Shown here: piece after piece, positions 1-8,604 of the stretch
How the letters are laid out: each line of letters begins with the position of its first letter
Numbering within the stretch: position 1 is the first letter of the stretch
DNA from: Patescibacteria group bacterium
GTDB taxonomy: Bacteria > Patescibacteriota > Minisyncoccia > Phycocordibacterales > UBA9973
Reading direction: 5' to 3'
Assembly (NCBI GenBank): GCA_030916965.1
Contig: JAUPVQ010000019.1
Span: 1-50,468 of the forward strand
DNA: 50,468 nucleotides
Translations under genes and position numbers: made by a program
Notes under the pieces: model-generated
Databases searched by the model: none
Seen by the model: the letters and a program-made list of their open reading frames with translations, nothing else
What the model was told of the DNA's origin: nothing

Positions 1-1
1 A

Positions 2-1018
2 GCATCTGCTTATAATTTTGGAACTACCACTCTAAAAAATGGAAGTAAAGGAGAAGCTGTTATGGAACTTCAAAGGTTTTTGAATGCAACTCTAAACCTA
101 GGGTTGGTAGTTGATGGTAAACTGGGGCCAAAAACAATTCTTATTTTAAAGAAATGGCAAAATGACCATAAGTTAAAAGCTGATGGCCTTATTGGCCCAA
201 CAACGAAACTACTTATGAATTCCTCCGTTGGTTTAGTGAATGATGCACAGAAGCAGCCTGTCCGCGTTAAAAATGAATCTTATTTTGGTGTTCGTATGAT
301 TATCAACGAAGGACATAATGATCTTGGTGATGGAGTCTTGGAAATTAAAGGTGCTTCTTACGACAATCCTGCCAATGTCGTCGTAGGGGACAGAGAGACT
401 GTTTGGTTAGAATATGGTAAAAATAATCAGCTTAATAACACAACCGAAAAGCTCGAATACTTCTATTTCCCTAACACTCATAAAGTGCTTCCTCCCAATG
501 ATGGCAGGCTATACCTTTCTTATGACCCTGGTTATGATGTTTTGAACGGTCAATATGAGACGACGCTCGTTGGTCTTGATAAAGATACAGTATATACGAT
601 ACGACCTGTGGTGCAAAAAAATAATGGCAAACCTGTTTATGGCAATATCTTGTATATGCGTACAGCTAAAGAAGGTGAAGCGCAAGTGAAAGATATTGAA
701 ACGTTGGGAGTAAATAGTATTTCTGAAAATAATCTAACTGGTAAACTTCAGGCCGAATTGTCAGGGGAGTCTAGCACAGACAATGCAAATTTATGGTTTG
801 TTTATGGTAAAAATCCAAATAGTTTCCGCTATCAAACATCATCAGTAAACTTTCACAATGATCTTGTTAAACTTGCAGATGGGTTGTATACAAGAATAGC
901 TAAAGATTTAGAAAGTAATACTACTTATTACTATGCAGCCTGTGCTGCAAGTGAAAACTATCAACCAATGAAGCGTATTACCTCATGCGGTAAAGTTTTA
1001 AGTTTTAAGACTCAATAA
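2..1018 (+). CDS. Peptidoglycan-binding surface protein with FN3-like repeats (5' partial)
   Basis: The reading frame is open from base 2, so the gene begins before the window. The first visible ~70 residues form a PG_binding_1 repeat: a TLKNGSKGEAV start, a LQRFLN helix, then VDGKLGPKT and ADGLIGPTT turns. After it come two beta-rich segments ending in TVYTIRPVV and TTYYYAACAAS patterns, each followed by a short closing strand (LYMRT, LSFKT), as in fibronectin type III modules. An ATG at 62 falls inside the PG-binding repeat, so it is not the true start. The role is probably an exported protein anchored to the wall; the missing N-terminus should carry a signal peptide or further repeats. No catalytic domain is visible. 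A new promoter follows, so this is the last gene of its transcript. Confidence 0.8.
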   Translation, partial: ASAYNFGTTTLKNGSKGEAVMELQRFLNATLNLGLVVDGKLGPKTILILKKWQNDHKLKADGLIGPTTKLLMNSSVGLVNDAQKQPVRVKNESYFGVRMIINEGHNDLGDGVLEIKGASYDNPANVVVGDRETVWLEYGKNNQLNNTTEKLEYFYFPNTHKVLPPNDGRLYLSYDPGYDVLNGQYETTLVGLDKDTVYTIRPVVQKNNGKPVYGNILYMRTAKEGEAQVKDIETLGVNSISENNLTGKLQAELSGESSTDNANLWFVYGKNPNSFRYQTSSVNFHNDLVKLADGLYTRIAKDLESNTTYYYAACAASENYQPMKRITSCGKVLSFKTQ

Positions 1019-1057
1019 TGAGTGTGACTCCAGAATCTAAACAATAATTTTATGGTA

Positions 1058-1066
1058 TGCTATAAT
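1058..1066 (+). promoter_or_regulatory. Extended -10 promoter of the DoxX/rsmI genes
   Basis: TGCTATAAT matches an extended -10 (TGnTATAAT) exactly. No clear -35 lies 17 nt upstream. The start codon of the DoxX gene is 29 nt after the -10, giving a leader of roughly 20 nt. Confidence 0.6.
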
Positions 1067-1095
1067 ACATATTATTATTTAGCTTTATTTTCATT

Positions 1096-1461
1096 ATGAC
1101 AACAATCGAAATTTTGACATTTTTGGGGCGGATACTGTTTGGTGCTTACTTTATTTATTCTGGATACAATCATTTTAAAAACAACAAGAATTATATTGCC
1201 TATGCAAAGCACAAGGCAGTACCAAATGCCAATCTCGCTGTGCCACTTACAGGTATACTACTAGTTTTAGGAGGACTAGGATTCTTCTTGAACTTGTTGG
1301 TAGTTCAGTCTGCATTCATCTTGCTTATCTTTATGATACCAACAACACTTATGATGCATGCTTATTGGAAGGAGAAGGATGCCGGAGCTCGAGCAACAGA
1401 GCATGTAGCATTTATGAAAAATTTGGCTCTAATCGGCGCACTCCTTACATTCCTAAAATAG
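1096..1461 (+). CDS. DoxX family membrane protein
   Basis: A 121-residue integral membrane protein with four hydrophobic segments. The N-terminal GRILFGAYFIYSGYNHF pattern is the typical first helix of DoxX-like proteins, followed by a YAKHKAVP loop and two central helices. DoxX proteins are small quinone- or redox-associated membrane proteins whose exact chemistry is often unclear; in some bacteria they act with thiosulfate oxidation or redox stress. Nothing here fixes the substrate. It heads a short + strand operon, with rsmI starting 6 nt after its stop. Family assignment is good, function is not. Confidence 0.8.
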   Translation: MTTIEILTFLGRILFGAYFIYSGYNHFKNNKNYIAYAKHKAVPNANLAVPLTGILLVLGGLGFFLNLLVVQSAFILLIFMIPTTLMMHAYWKEKDAGARATEHVAFMKNLALIGALLTFLK

Positions 1462-1467
1462 TTCTAA

Positions 1468-2160
1468 ATGGCAAATGAAATAGGTACATTGTATATAGTA
1501 GCTACTCCAATAGGGAATATGGAGGATATTACAATGCGTGCACTTAGAATCCTAAAGGAAGTAGATCTAATCCTTTGTGAGGACACACGCACAACAGGCA
1601 AGCTGTTGGCTCGCTATGAGATAAAAAACAAAACTTCAAGTTACCATGCCCACAGTACAAAAGGTAAAGAGAGTGCAATAATCAAATTGTTGAATGATGG
1701 CAAGAATATTGCACTAGTATCAGATGCAGGTACACCTTGCATATCTGACCCTGGTATATTGCTTGTACAAGAGGTTTATAACGAGTTTGGGTCCAATGCT
1801 CGTGTTGTGCCTATTCCAGGTGCCTCAGCCCTTATTACAGCTCTTTCTGCGTGCGGAGTATCCATGGCTGTATTTAAATTTCTCGGTTTTTTACCTCACA
1901 AAAAAGGTAGAGAAACATTATTTAAAGAAATGTCAATAGCAACTACACCAATAGTATTTTATGAATCATCACACAGGATAATAAAGACTCTGGAAAGCTT
2001 GAGTAAATACTGTGGAGACAAAAATGTTGTGATAGGTAGGGAACTAACAAAGATTTACGAGGAATTCCTACGCGCTAAACCGAGCGAATTGTTGGAAATA
2101 TTAACTAAAGACAAAAACAAGCAAAAGGGCGAGTTTGTTGTGATTGTATATACTAAATAA
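1468..2160 (+). CDS. rsmI: 16S rRNA (cytidine-1402-2'-O)-methyltransferase
   Basis: A 230-residue tetrapyrrole-methylase-fold enzyme. Family motifs are present in order: GTLYIVATPIGNMEDIT at the N-terminus, the LCEDTRTTGKLL helix, LVSDAGTPCISDPG (SAM site) and VPIPGASALITALSACG. RsmI uses SAM to methylate the 2'-OH of C1402 in the ribosomal P site, together with RsmH on the base. Length is somewhat below that of E. coli RsmI (about 286), because the C-terminal extension is missing, which is common in reduced genomes. It is translated right after the DoxX gene without a Shine-Dalgarno sequence. Assignment is secure. Confidence 0.95.
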   Translation: MANEIGTLYIVATPIGNMEDITMRALRILKEVDLILCEDTRTTGKLLARYEIKNKTSSYHAHSTKGKESAIIKLLNDGKNIALVSDAGTPCISDPGILLVQEVYNEFGSNARVVPIPGASALITALSACGVSMAVFKFLGFLPHKKGRETLFKEMSIATTPIVFYESSHRIIKTLESLSKYCGDKNVVIGRELTKIYEEFLRAKPSELLEILTKDKNKQKGEFVVIVYTK

Positions 2161-2166
2161 ATACGA

Positions 2167-2172
2167 TATAAT
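2167..2172 (+). promoter_or_regulatory. -10 element for a predicted leaderless transcript
   Basis: A perfect TATAAT ends 6 nt before the ATG at 2179, so the predicted transcription start is at or near the start codon. It lies in the 18-nt gap after rsmI and would drive the 75-residue protein, the DUF4015 protein, the S41 protease and rplI. Confidence 0.55.
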
Positions 2173-2178
2173 ACGTAT

Positions 2179-2406
2179 ATGAGAAAAGAAAGAACATTAT
2201 TTTTTATTGGTATTTGGGTTGGATTACTACCTTTTTTAGGTTTTCCTAATTCATGGCGCAAGATTTTATTTATCATTACAGGACTCGCAATTGTGTATTT
2301 GGCATATCTTTTTCGCCAAGAAAATAAAGCTCGCTTAGCTATACTCATGTCAGCAACAGAAGAGCAAAATATGGATTCATTTGTAGATAATATTAATGAC
2401 TTATAA
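2179..2406 (+). CDS. Small two-helix membrane protein
   Basis: A 75-residue protein with two hydrophobic segments (about residues 7-22 and 29-44) and a charged C-terminal tail. I do not recognise a family. Its stop codon directly abuts the ATG of the next gene with zero spacing, so the two are almost certainly translationally coupled. The predicted -10 leaves no leader. By context (glycosidase-like protein and processing protease downstream) it may belong to envelope maintenance, but that is inference. Confidence 0.6.
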   Translation: MRKERTLFFIGIWVGLLPFLGFPNSWRKILFIITGLAIVYLAYLFRQENKARLAILMSATEEQNMDSFVDNINDL

Positions 2407-3606
2407 ATGAGTCAACCAAGAAACAAAAAACTATTAATAATTTCTACTGTAATAGTATTTGCTATTGTTGTTAGTATATTTGCTTCATCATATTTTTTTA
2501 GTATTTCTTTTGACAGTTCAAAGCCATTGGATACAAGTATTGTCAAAAATTCAGAATCTGATTTGACTAAAGATTCTGAAATCGTTGATGATATTATTCC
2601 TATTAAAGCAACACATATACCCACACCAGAAAGTGTAAAGGCTATTTATATTTCTGCTTGGGTTGCCGGATCAGCAAAACATATGCAGAGAATCAATAAC
2701 CTGCTTGATACAACTGAGCTAAATGCAATTGTTATAGATGTAAAGGATTCTACTGGGCGTGTATCTTTCAATACAGACAATAAATTAATAAATGATCTTG
2801 GTGCATCAGAAAAGAGGATTGCAGATATTCATAAATTAACAGAAGATTTACACGCTAGGAATATTTATGTTATTGCTCGAGTTTCAGTTTTCCAAGATCC
2901 TTATATGACAAAAAAGAAACCTGAATGGGCCGTAAAGAAAAAAAGTGATGGCACAGTATGGAAAGACAGAAAGGGCTTATCATTCTTGGACCCAGCCAAT
3001 AAAGCAGTGTGGGATTATACAGTAGCCGTAGGTCAGACAGCATACAATGCTGGATTTGATGAAATAAATTTTGACTATATTCGTTATCCATCAGATGGCA
3101 ATATTAAGGATATAAATTATTCATTAAGTGAGGGCAAGACTCGTGCAAGCAATATAGAGGATTTCTTCTCTTATTTATCTTTAAATATGAAAAAAGATGT
3201 TAATATTCCTATTTCAGCTGATCTTTTTGGTTTAGTAACCACTTCTGATATCACTGATGATCTGGGATTAGGACAAGTTCTAGAAAAGGCTCTTCCTCAT
3301 TTTGATTTCATTGCGCCTATGGTTTACCCGTCACATTTTGCAGTCGGTTGGAATGGTTACAAGAACCCAGCTAGTAAGCCATATGAGGTGGTGAATTTCA
3401 CAATGAAGAAAGCAGTAGAACGAACACTCGTGATGGGATATACACCTAGCAAGATCAGACCATGGCTCCAAGACTTTGATATGGGAGCTACATACACAAA
3501 AGAAATGGTCCGTGCACAAATCAAGGCAACAAATGACGCAGGAATCAATTCATGGATGTTGTGGGATCCTAAAAATATTTATACAAAGGATGCATTAGAA
3601 ATTTAG
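2407..3606 (+). CDS. Putative glycoside hydrolase (DUF4015 family)
   Basis: A 399-residue protein with one N-terminal membrane anchor (residues about 8-30), a short linker and a TIM-barrel-like domain. Recognisable DUF4015 pieces are KAIYISAWVAGS, LNAIVIDVKDSTGRVSF, IYVIARVSVFQDP, DEINFDYIRYPSDG and FDFIAPMVYPSHF. The conserved acidic residues of the FDYIRYP strand are the likely catalytic site. The family is predicted to act on envelope or extracellular glycans but is poorly characterised. It lies between a small membrane protein and an S41 protease, 9 nt before the latter, which suggests a cell-surface module. Family call is firm; the substrate is unknown. Confidence 0.85.
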   Translation: MSQPRNKKLLIISTVIVFAIVVSIFASSYFFSISFDSSKPLDTSIVKNSESDLTKDSEIVDDIIPIKATHIPTPESVKAIYISAWVAGSAKHMQRINNLLDTTELNAIVIDVKDSTGRVSFNTDNKLINDLGASEKRIADIHKLTEDLHARNIYVIARVSVFQDPYMTKKKPEWAVKKKSDGTVWKDRKGLSFLDPANKAVWDYTVAVGQTAYNAGFDEINFDYIRYPSDGNIKDINYSLSEGKTRASNIEDFFSYLSLNMKKDVNIPISADLFGLVTTSDITDDLGLGQVLEKALPHFDFIAPMVYPSHFAVGWNGYKNPASKPYEVVNFTMKKAVERTLVMGYTPSKIRPWLQDFDMGATYTKEMVRAQIKATNDAGINSWMLWDPKNIYTKDALEI

Positions 3607-3615
3607 AATTATAAT

Positions 3616-4830
3616 ATGAACAAATATAAAAATAAAATATTATATACAGTATATTTTTTAGCTATAAGTATAGGGATTTTTACATTTGGCGTATACGTTG
3701 GTTTCTCTGAGAGGCCTGCAATTGATAAAATCACAAATATCAAGAATACTGTAAATACTCAAGCAACAGTTACTGACTTCGACCCATATTGGAAGGTATG
3801 GAATGTATTGAGCAACAAATCTATTAAAGCAAAGGAAGTAACTGATCAGGAGCGATTGTGGGGCTCTATACAAGGACTAGCGTCCTCGTTCAATGATCCA
3901 TATACAGTATTCTTTCCTCCAGAAGAAAACAAACTTTTCAACGATACAATCAAGGGATCATTTAGTGGTATAGGTGCAGAAGTTGGTTTGAAAAATAAAT
4001 TAATTACGATAATATCACCGTTAAAAGATTCACCATCATTCAAAGCTGGACTATTGAGTGGAGATGTTATTGTAAAGATTGACGGTAAAGAGACTAAAAA
4101 TATGAGTATTGATGCCGCTATAAATTTGATCCGCGGACAAAAGGGTACTATCGTAGAGCTTACAATCTTCCGTAGCGGAGAGAAAAAAACTCGCAATTTA
4201 AGTATAGTTCGCGATACAGTTGAAATCCCTACAATAGAGACAGAAATGCGCAAGGATGGGATTTTTGTTATCAGGTTCTTTAGCTTCTCAGAGAATTCAG
4301 GCAACCTTTTTAATGATGCCTTAAAAGAATTTACTAAATCAAAGTCAGACAAACTAATCCTAGATCTCCGGGGCAATCCTGGTGGATATCTATCTGTGGC
4401 TGTAGAAATTGCAAGTAATTTTATTGCCGAGGGCAAAACAATTGCCATCGAAGATTTTGGTAATTCAAGAGACCAAGAAATCTATCGTAGCTACGGTTCA
4501 AATACCCTAAAGGATATTCCTAAATTTGTGATACTTGTTGACGGTGGATCTGCTTCCGCATCTGAAATCCTGGCTGGTGCACTCAAGGAGCACAAAGTAG
4601 CTACAATAGTCGGAAGCACTACTTTTGGCAAGGGCTCTGTACAAGAATTGGTAAGAATAACAGATGACACATCTCTTAAGGTTACAATTGCAAAATGGTT
4701 AACACCCAACGGTCTATCAATATCAGACCATGGACTTGAGCCAGATGTAAAAGTGAATTTTACAGAGAAAGATATTGAGAACAAAAATGACCCTCAATTA
4801 GAAAAAGCTGTTGAAATATTAAATAAGTAA
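3616..4830 (+). CDS. S41 family C-terminal processing peptidase (CtpA-like)
   Basis: A 404-residue protein with a single N-terminal membrane helix (about residues 8-27), a helical region, a PDZ domain around residues 115-195 (GSFSGIGAEVG, AGLLSGDVIVKIDG) and an S41 protease core. The nucleophile serine is seen in GGSASASEILAGAL and the catalytic lysine in TTFGKGSVQEL; LRGNPGG is the oxyanion-side motif. These enzymes degrade or trim exported proteins from their C-termini outside the membrane. It is co-directional with the DUF4015 protein and rplI (8 nt gap). Confidence 0.93.
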   Translation: MNKYKNKILYTVYFLAISIGIFTFGVYVGFSERPAIDKITNIKNTVNTQATVTDFDPYWKVWNVLSNKSIKAKEVTDQERLWGSIQGLASSFNDPYTVFFPPEENKLFNDTIKGSFSGIGAEVGLKNKLITIISPLKDSPSFKAGLLSGDVIVKIDGKETKNMSIDAAINLIRGQKGTIVELTIFRSGEKKTRNLSIVRDTVEIPTIETEMRKDGIFVIRFFSFSENSGNLFNDALKEFTKSKSDKLILDLRGNPGGYLSVAVEIASNFIAEGKTIAIEDFGNSRDQEIYRSYGSNTLKDIPKFVILVDGGSASASEILAGALKEHKVATIVGSTTFGKGSVQELVRITDDTSLKVTIAKWLTPNGLSISDHGLEPDVKVNFTEKDIENKNDPQLEKAVEILNK

Positions 4831-4838
4831 TAATTCCC

Positions 4839-5276
4839 ATGAAAGTTATTTTGTTAAAAGATGTAATAAAAGTTGGCAACAAGGACAGTGTGCTTGATTT
4901 TGCTGATGGTTATGCTCAAAATGTATTAATTGCAAAAGGGCTAGCAATCAAGGCAACCCCACATGAACTACTCAAACTCGAAGATAAAAAAAGGAAATTA
5001 CAAAACATCAAAGATGAAGAGAATAAAATATTTAATGAATTAATTTTACAGCTTAACAAAAAAGTTTTTGACCTTCATGCAAAATCAAATGAAAAAGGAC
5101 ACCTATTTTCAGCTGTAAAAAAAATTGAAATAGCAAAAATGATAATAGAAAATATTGGTATAAATATTCAAGAGGAAAATATTATATTTCCTCAACCAAT
5201 CAAGGAGCTTGGTCTACATAGTGTCGTTGTCAAAAAAGGGGACAGGGAAGGGGAATTTAAGATAAATGTAATATAA
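4839..5276 (+). CDS. rplI: 50S ribosomal protein L9
   Basis: A 145-residue protein with the L9 N-terminal RNA-binding domain (MKVILLKDVIKVGNKDSV, FADGYAQNVLIAKGLA), a long charged connecting helix and a C-terminal domain with NEKGHLFSAV. L9 binds 23S rRNA and helps keep the reading frame. Its presence is informative because several Candidate Phyla Radiation lineages lack L9. It is the last gene of the + strand run and is followed at once by a perfect-palindrome terminator. Confidence 0.97.
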   Translation: MKVILLKDVIKVGNKDSVLDFADGYAQNVLIAKGLAIKATPHELLKLEDKKRKLQNIKDEENKIFNELILQLNKKVFDLHAKSNEKGHLFSAVKKIEIAKMIIENIGINIQEENIIFPQPIKELGLHSVVVKKGDREGEFKINVI

Positions 5277-5312
5277 AAGAAAACCCTGGATATCCAGGGT
5301 TTTCTTTTATAT
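5271..5312. terminator. Bidirectional terminator between rplI and rpmA
   Basis: A perfect 42-bp palindrome centred on GATATC with A-rich left and T-rich right arms (core CCCTGG/CCAGGG). It begins inside the rplI stop region and ends one base before the rpmA stop codon, so it can stop both converging transcripts. Confidence 0.9.
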
Positions 5313-5588
5313 TTAGGCTATAACGTTTACTGTCTTTTTAATAGTTGTTTTATTGTTGAAACCAATTTTTCTTTTACTTCCAAATTTGACAACACCTTCT
5401 TTGAGAGCAAATAGTGTATGATCACGTCCCATACCTACATTTGTACCAGCCATTATTTTTGTACCACGTTGTCTTATAATGACACTTCCAGGCTGAGCTA
5501 CTTGACCAGCATAAAGTTTAGTACCTAGATACTTTGGATTTGAGTCTTTTAAGTTTTTGGCCGAACCTCCGGCTTTCCTATGTGCCAT
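5313..5588 (-). CDS. rpmA: 50S ribosomal protein L27
   Basis: A 91-residue L27: it starts [22 protein letters not shown], followed by [27 protein letters not shown]. It begins directly with the mature-type AHRKAGGS N-terminus that reaches the peptidyl-transferase centre, so no N-terminal processing peptide is present. L27 is usually co-transcribed after rplU; here rplU is 15 kb away at 20.7 kb. Confidence 0.97.
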   Translation of the reverse strand: MAHRKAGGSAKNLKDSNPKYLGTKLYAGQVAQPGSVIIRQRGTKIMAGTNVGMGRDHTLFALKEGVVKFGSKRKIGFNNKTTIKKTVNVIA

Positions 5589-5610
5589 ATGATATTTCTA
5601 CAATTTATAA

Positions 5611-5616
5611 TATAAT
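5611..5616 (+). promoter_or_regulatory. -10 element before the 67-residue membrane protein
   Basis: TATAAT lies 8 nt before the ATG at 5625, in the 36-nt gap divergent from rpmA. The gap is almost pure A/T and probably holds the rpmA promoter on the other strand as well. Confidence 0.5.
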
Positions 5617-5624
5617 AATACGTA

Positions 5625-5828
5625 ATGAAGAGTATACAGCATTTCGAGGATAAAATCAAGCCTTTTGGCTATATTAAAAATAGCCTTATTTTACAAGCTT
5701 TTATTATTATTTTGGTGGCATTTGGTTCATATTTATTGGGTAGATTATCTGTATCTAAATCAAATAAAGATATGGTAGAGATTATTCCTCCTGAAAATGG
5801 TAAACTATATTACAGTAATCAAGAGTAA
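5625..5828 (+). CDS. Small single-pass membrane protein
   Basis: A 67-residue protein with one strong hydrophobic segment (about residues 20-43, ending GSYLLGRLSV) and a polar C-terminal tail. The family is not recognised. It precedes the CAP-domain gene by 4 nt and shares its promoter, so a helper role at the membrane for that exported protein is possible but unproven. Confidence 0.6.
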   Translation: MKSIQHFEDKIKPFGYIKNSLILQAFIIILVAFGSYLLGRLSVSKSNKDMVEIIPPENGKLYYSNQE

Positions 5829-5832
5829 ATTT

Positions 5833-6738
5833 ATGATTAAATCATTTTTCAAAATTATTATATTTGTAATATTTGTTTCAACATTATACATAATGCGTGA
5901 TGATATTTTATCATTTATTCAGAGTAAACAAGTTGAAATAATCAAATCTGAATACAATCAAAAAACAAAAGAGCAGGTCTCGTCTGACGGTACATTACTA
6001 GATCTCAAAAAGGTGGTAGATACACCAGGTGCGCTTCGAAGTACTAGCTTTTTTAATTTAAGCAAGAATGCATACCTTACAGATTCTGGAATTATTGCAG
6101 AGACTAACAATGAGCGAGTAAAAGGGAATTTGTCTATCCTAAAAGAAAATCCGAAGTTAAGTTTATCAGCACAAAAAAAGGTAGAAGATATGTTTGCAAA
6201 ACAATATTTCGAGCACGTATCTCCATCTGGGGTTGGAGTAAGCGACCTAGGGCAGTCTGTTGGCTATGAATATATAATAATTGGAGAGAATCTAGCCCTT
6301 GGCAATTTCAAGGATGATAAATCAGTGTTGCAAGCATGGATGAATAGTCCGGGTCACAGAGCAAATATAATGAACGGTAATTATACAGAGATCGGTGTAT
6401 ATGCCGCCAAAGGCATGTTTGAAGGTAAAGATACATGGCTTGCAGTCCAACATTTCGGCACTCCACAGAACCTATGTCCGAGAATTGATACATTACTAAA
6501 GAGCACAATCCAAGCTGACCAACTTAAGCTTAAATCAATACAAGCAGATCTAGCTAGAAAGCTTATAAACGTAAATGCAAATACAATAGTAGATGGCAAA
6601 ACTCACGATGAATTGGTTACAGAATATAATTTATTGGTAAATAAATACAACATGCTAGTAGCAAAAAGCAAAACAAATATTAACACATACAATAAGCAAG
6701 TGCGTGCATTTAATACATGCGTAGAAAGCAAGCAATAA
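5833..6738 (+). CDS. CAP (SCP/PR-1) domain exported protein
   Basis: The protein has 301 residues from the ATG at 5833; an upstream in-frame ATG at 5797 would overlap the preceding gene and lacks a signal-anchor start. The N-terminus has a membrane segment (residues about 4-22). A CAP domain follows with the family signatures FEHVSPSG (conserved His), IGENLALG and AWMNSPGHRANIMN, closing with WLAVQHFGTP. The last ~80 residues look like a coiled coil (repeated YNLLVNKYNMLV heptads). Bacterial CAP proteins are secreted and of variable function, often wall-associated. A surface role fits the neighbouring peptidoglycan-binding protein. Confidence 0.85.
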   Translation: MIKSFFKIIIFVIFVSTLYIMRDDILSFIQSKQVEIIKSEYNQKTKEQVSSDGTLLDLKKVVDTPGALRSTSFFNLSKNAYLTDSGIIAETNNERVKGNLSILKENPKLSLSAQKKVEDMFAKQYFEHVSPSGVGVSDLGQSVGYEYIIIGENLALGNFKDDKSVLQAWMNSPGHRANIMNGNYTEIGVYAAKGMFEGKDTWLAVQHFGTPQNLCPRIDTLLKSTIQADQLKLKSIQADLARKLINVNANTIVDGKTHDELVTEYNLLVNKYNMLVAKSKTNINTYNKQVRAFNTCVESKQ

Positions 6739-6849
6739 AATGAGCCTAATCAAGTAGGGAGAAGTGGTATTTATAGTAAATCCTAAATAGAGATAGAATA
6801 TATAAGAGTGTCGCACAATATATCTTTACGACAGTATATATATAATATA

Positions 6850-7254
6850 CTAAGGCAGAGTCCGGAACCCCTCAACATCATTACTAGTTGATGTTGTTTC
6901 TTCTTGAATAAAATTATTTGTTTCCAAAGTATTGTTGTTCGGGTTAATTATTTTATTATTTATCTGTGGGAAAAAACTACTGAAATCAAAAGTCGCAGTT
7001 TTGTTAGTGTTTTGTTTAGGTTGAGTTTGGAGGAACTTGTCCCCTATTTCAGTGCTATATTTACCTAAATTTGCATCAAAGTAGCTTTTAACATAATTTA
7101 CATTCTTTTTTAATTGTTCAGATTCAAATACAGATTTCAAATCAACTTTAACAACTACATAAATAATTACTGCAATTAGGATAATTGGTAATAGATTAAT
7201 ACCACCATGATCGAGTCGTAATTTACCACTTCTTGATGTAGTTATTTTTCTCAT
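6850..7254 (-). CDS. Hypothetical single-pass membrane protein
   Basis: The protein has 134 residues from the ATG at 7254; an in-frame ATG at 7281 is less likely because it would sit right at the upstream gene's stop. There is a basic N-terminus (MRKITTSRSGKLRL), one membrane helix (about residues 20-37), then a charged and Asn-rich tail without detectable domains. It is the last gene of the long envelope/division run, 27 nt after the M23 peptidase, so a periplasmic partner role is possible. I recognise no family. Confidence 0.6.
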   Translation of the reverse strand: MRKITTSRSGKLRLDHGGINLLPIILIAVIIYVVVKVDLKSVFESEQLKKNVNYVKSYFDANLGKYSTEIGDKFLQTQPKQNTNKTATFDFSSFFPQINNKIINPNNNTLETNNFIQEETTSTSNDVEGFRTLP

Positions 7255-7281
7255 GTTGTAATTATAACAAATATGACCCAA

Positions 7282-8604
7282 TTAGTCTCTAGGTTTTTCT
7301 TTCTTAAGATCTACCTTTGTACTTGGTAGGTATAGCATTGGATCAAGATATGCTGCCTTAGGTGCCACAGGCATCACAAAATGGGCTCCAGGGCATGATT
7401 TACTAGCAAATTCAGTTATCTCTGCACCTTGGCTTGCATATACTGTCACATGTAGGTGTGGGCCTGTTGAATGACCTGTATTACCAGATAGTGCTACTAC
7501 ATCACCAGCCACAACTTGATCACCGACTTTTGCAGTTATATTTGATAGATGGCCAAATGTAGTTGAGAGTCCGTTGTTGTACTGTATAAAGACCCACTTA
7601 CCGAAGGATGCTCCTTTACAAAATGCATCAGTATTTCCGACTCCTAGCACCTTGCCAGTACCCATAGCCATTACAGGTGTACCAATAGGTGCTCGGAAAT
7701 CAACTCCACTGTGGCTTCCAGAGGCATACAGCCGACCTGAAGCAGAAGTTTTGCCAAACAATTGAGTAACAAATATTTTAGACAATGGCCATGACAATGC
7801 ACCACTCCCAACACTTGGTAAAAGCTTGGGATTAAGGAGGAATTTGAGCTGGACTTCATAGTCACTAATTTCTTTTTCAAAAGCATCGCGTTTCTGTTGC
7901 TGGATTGCGAGCATCTTTTTGTATTCAGACTCTTTGTTTTTGGTTTCTTTTAGTATTCGGTCCTTTTCTTGTTTAGAGATTTCAATTGCTTTCTTTTCTA
8001 AATTAAGTTTTTGCTGAAAGCTTTTTAGATTGGAATTTTCAACAACCTTTTTAGTTTTTGTTGATTCAAGAGATTGTTTGATAGTCTGCGTTTGGCTGAT
8101 AAATGTATCAATCTTTCTGTTTAAAGAAGTCTTGTACTGGTACTCTTGGCCAATATTTCGTAGACCATCTTTAATCAATACTAATTCTACAAAAGATTTT
8201 TGATCATCTTGATACATTTCATAAAATGATTTTTTGAGCACTGACTGAGTGACATTTATTTCTTTATTTTTTTCATCAATATCCTTTTCTAGAATATTTA
8301 TAGTATTATTTGTTAGTTTAATCTTTTTTTCTGTCAGGGATACTTCTTTTAAAAGTTTACTCCTTGTCAGAGATAGCTCTTTTATCAGATTAGAAAGTGT
8401 GTTTGATTCCTGTGTAGTTTGGCTGATTTGATCCTGGTACTGCCTTATCTCTCTATCGAGCAATTCGATTTGAGCTTTAGTATCATTTATTTTTGTATTT
8501 AAGGTTTCTTTTGTTTCAGTATTTGCACTATGTATATTATAAAATGGAATAAACATTAAAAATAAAAAGAAAAATATATTCCTTTTTATTTTATAATTAC
8601 TCAT
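7282..8604 (-). CDS. M23 family peptidase with coiled coil (EnvC-like)
   Basis: A 440-residue protein. An N-terminal signal or anchor (about residues 9-26) is followed by ~220 residues of coiled coil rich in Glu/Lys/Gln, then an M23 (LytM) domain. Metal-site motifs are HSGVDFRAPIGTPV and GHSTGPHLHV (HxH), with FGHLSN between. This layout matches EnvC/CwlO-like proteins that cut, or activate cutting of, cell-wall peptides during division. The zinc ligands look intact, so it may be an active endopeptidase. Its start overlaps the gltX stop by 8 nt, which supports translational coupling. Confidence 0.9.
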   Translation of the reverse strand: MSNYKIKRNIFFFLFLMFIPFYNIHSANTETKETLNTKINDTKAQIELLDREIRQYQDQISQTTQESNTLSNLIKELSLTRSKLLKEVSLTEKKIKLTNNTINILEKDIDEKNKEINVTQSVLKKSFYEMYQDDQKSFVELVLIKDGLRNIGQEYQYKTSLNRKIDTFISQTQTIKQSLESTKTKKVVENSNLKSFQQKLNLEKKAIEISKQEKDRILKETKNKESEYKKMLAIQQQKRDAFEKEISDYEVQLKFLLNPKLLPSVGSGALSWPLSKIFVTQLFGKTSASGRLYASGSHSGVDFRAPIGTPVMAMGTGKVLGVGNTDAFCKGASFGKWVFIQYNNGLSTTFGHLSNITAKVGDQVVAGDVVALSGNTGHSTGPHLHVTVYASQGAEITEFASKSCPGAHFVMPVAPKAAYLDPMLYLPSTKVDLKKEKPRD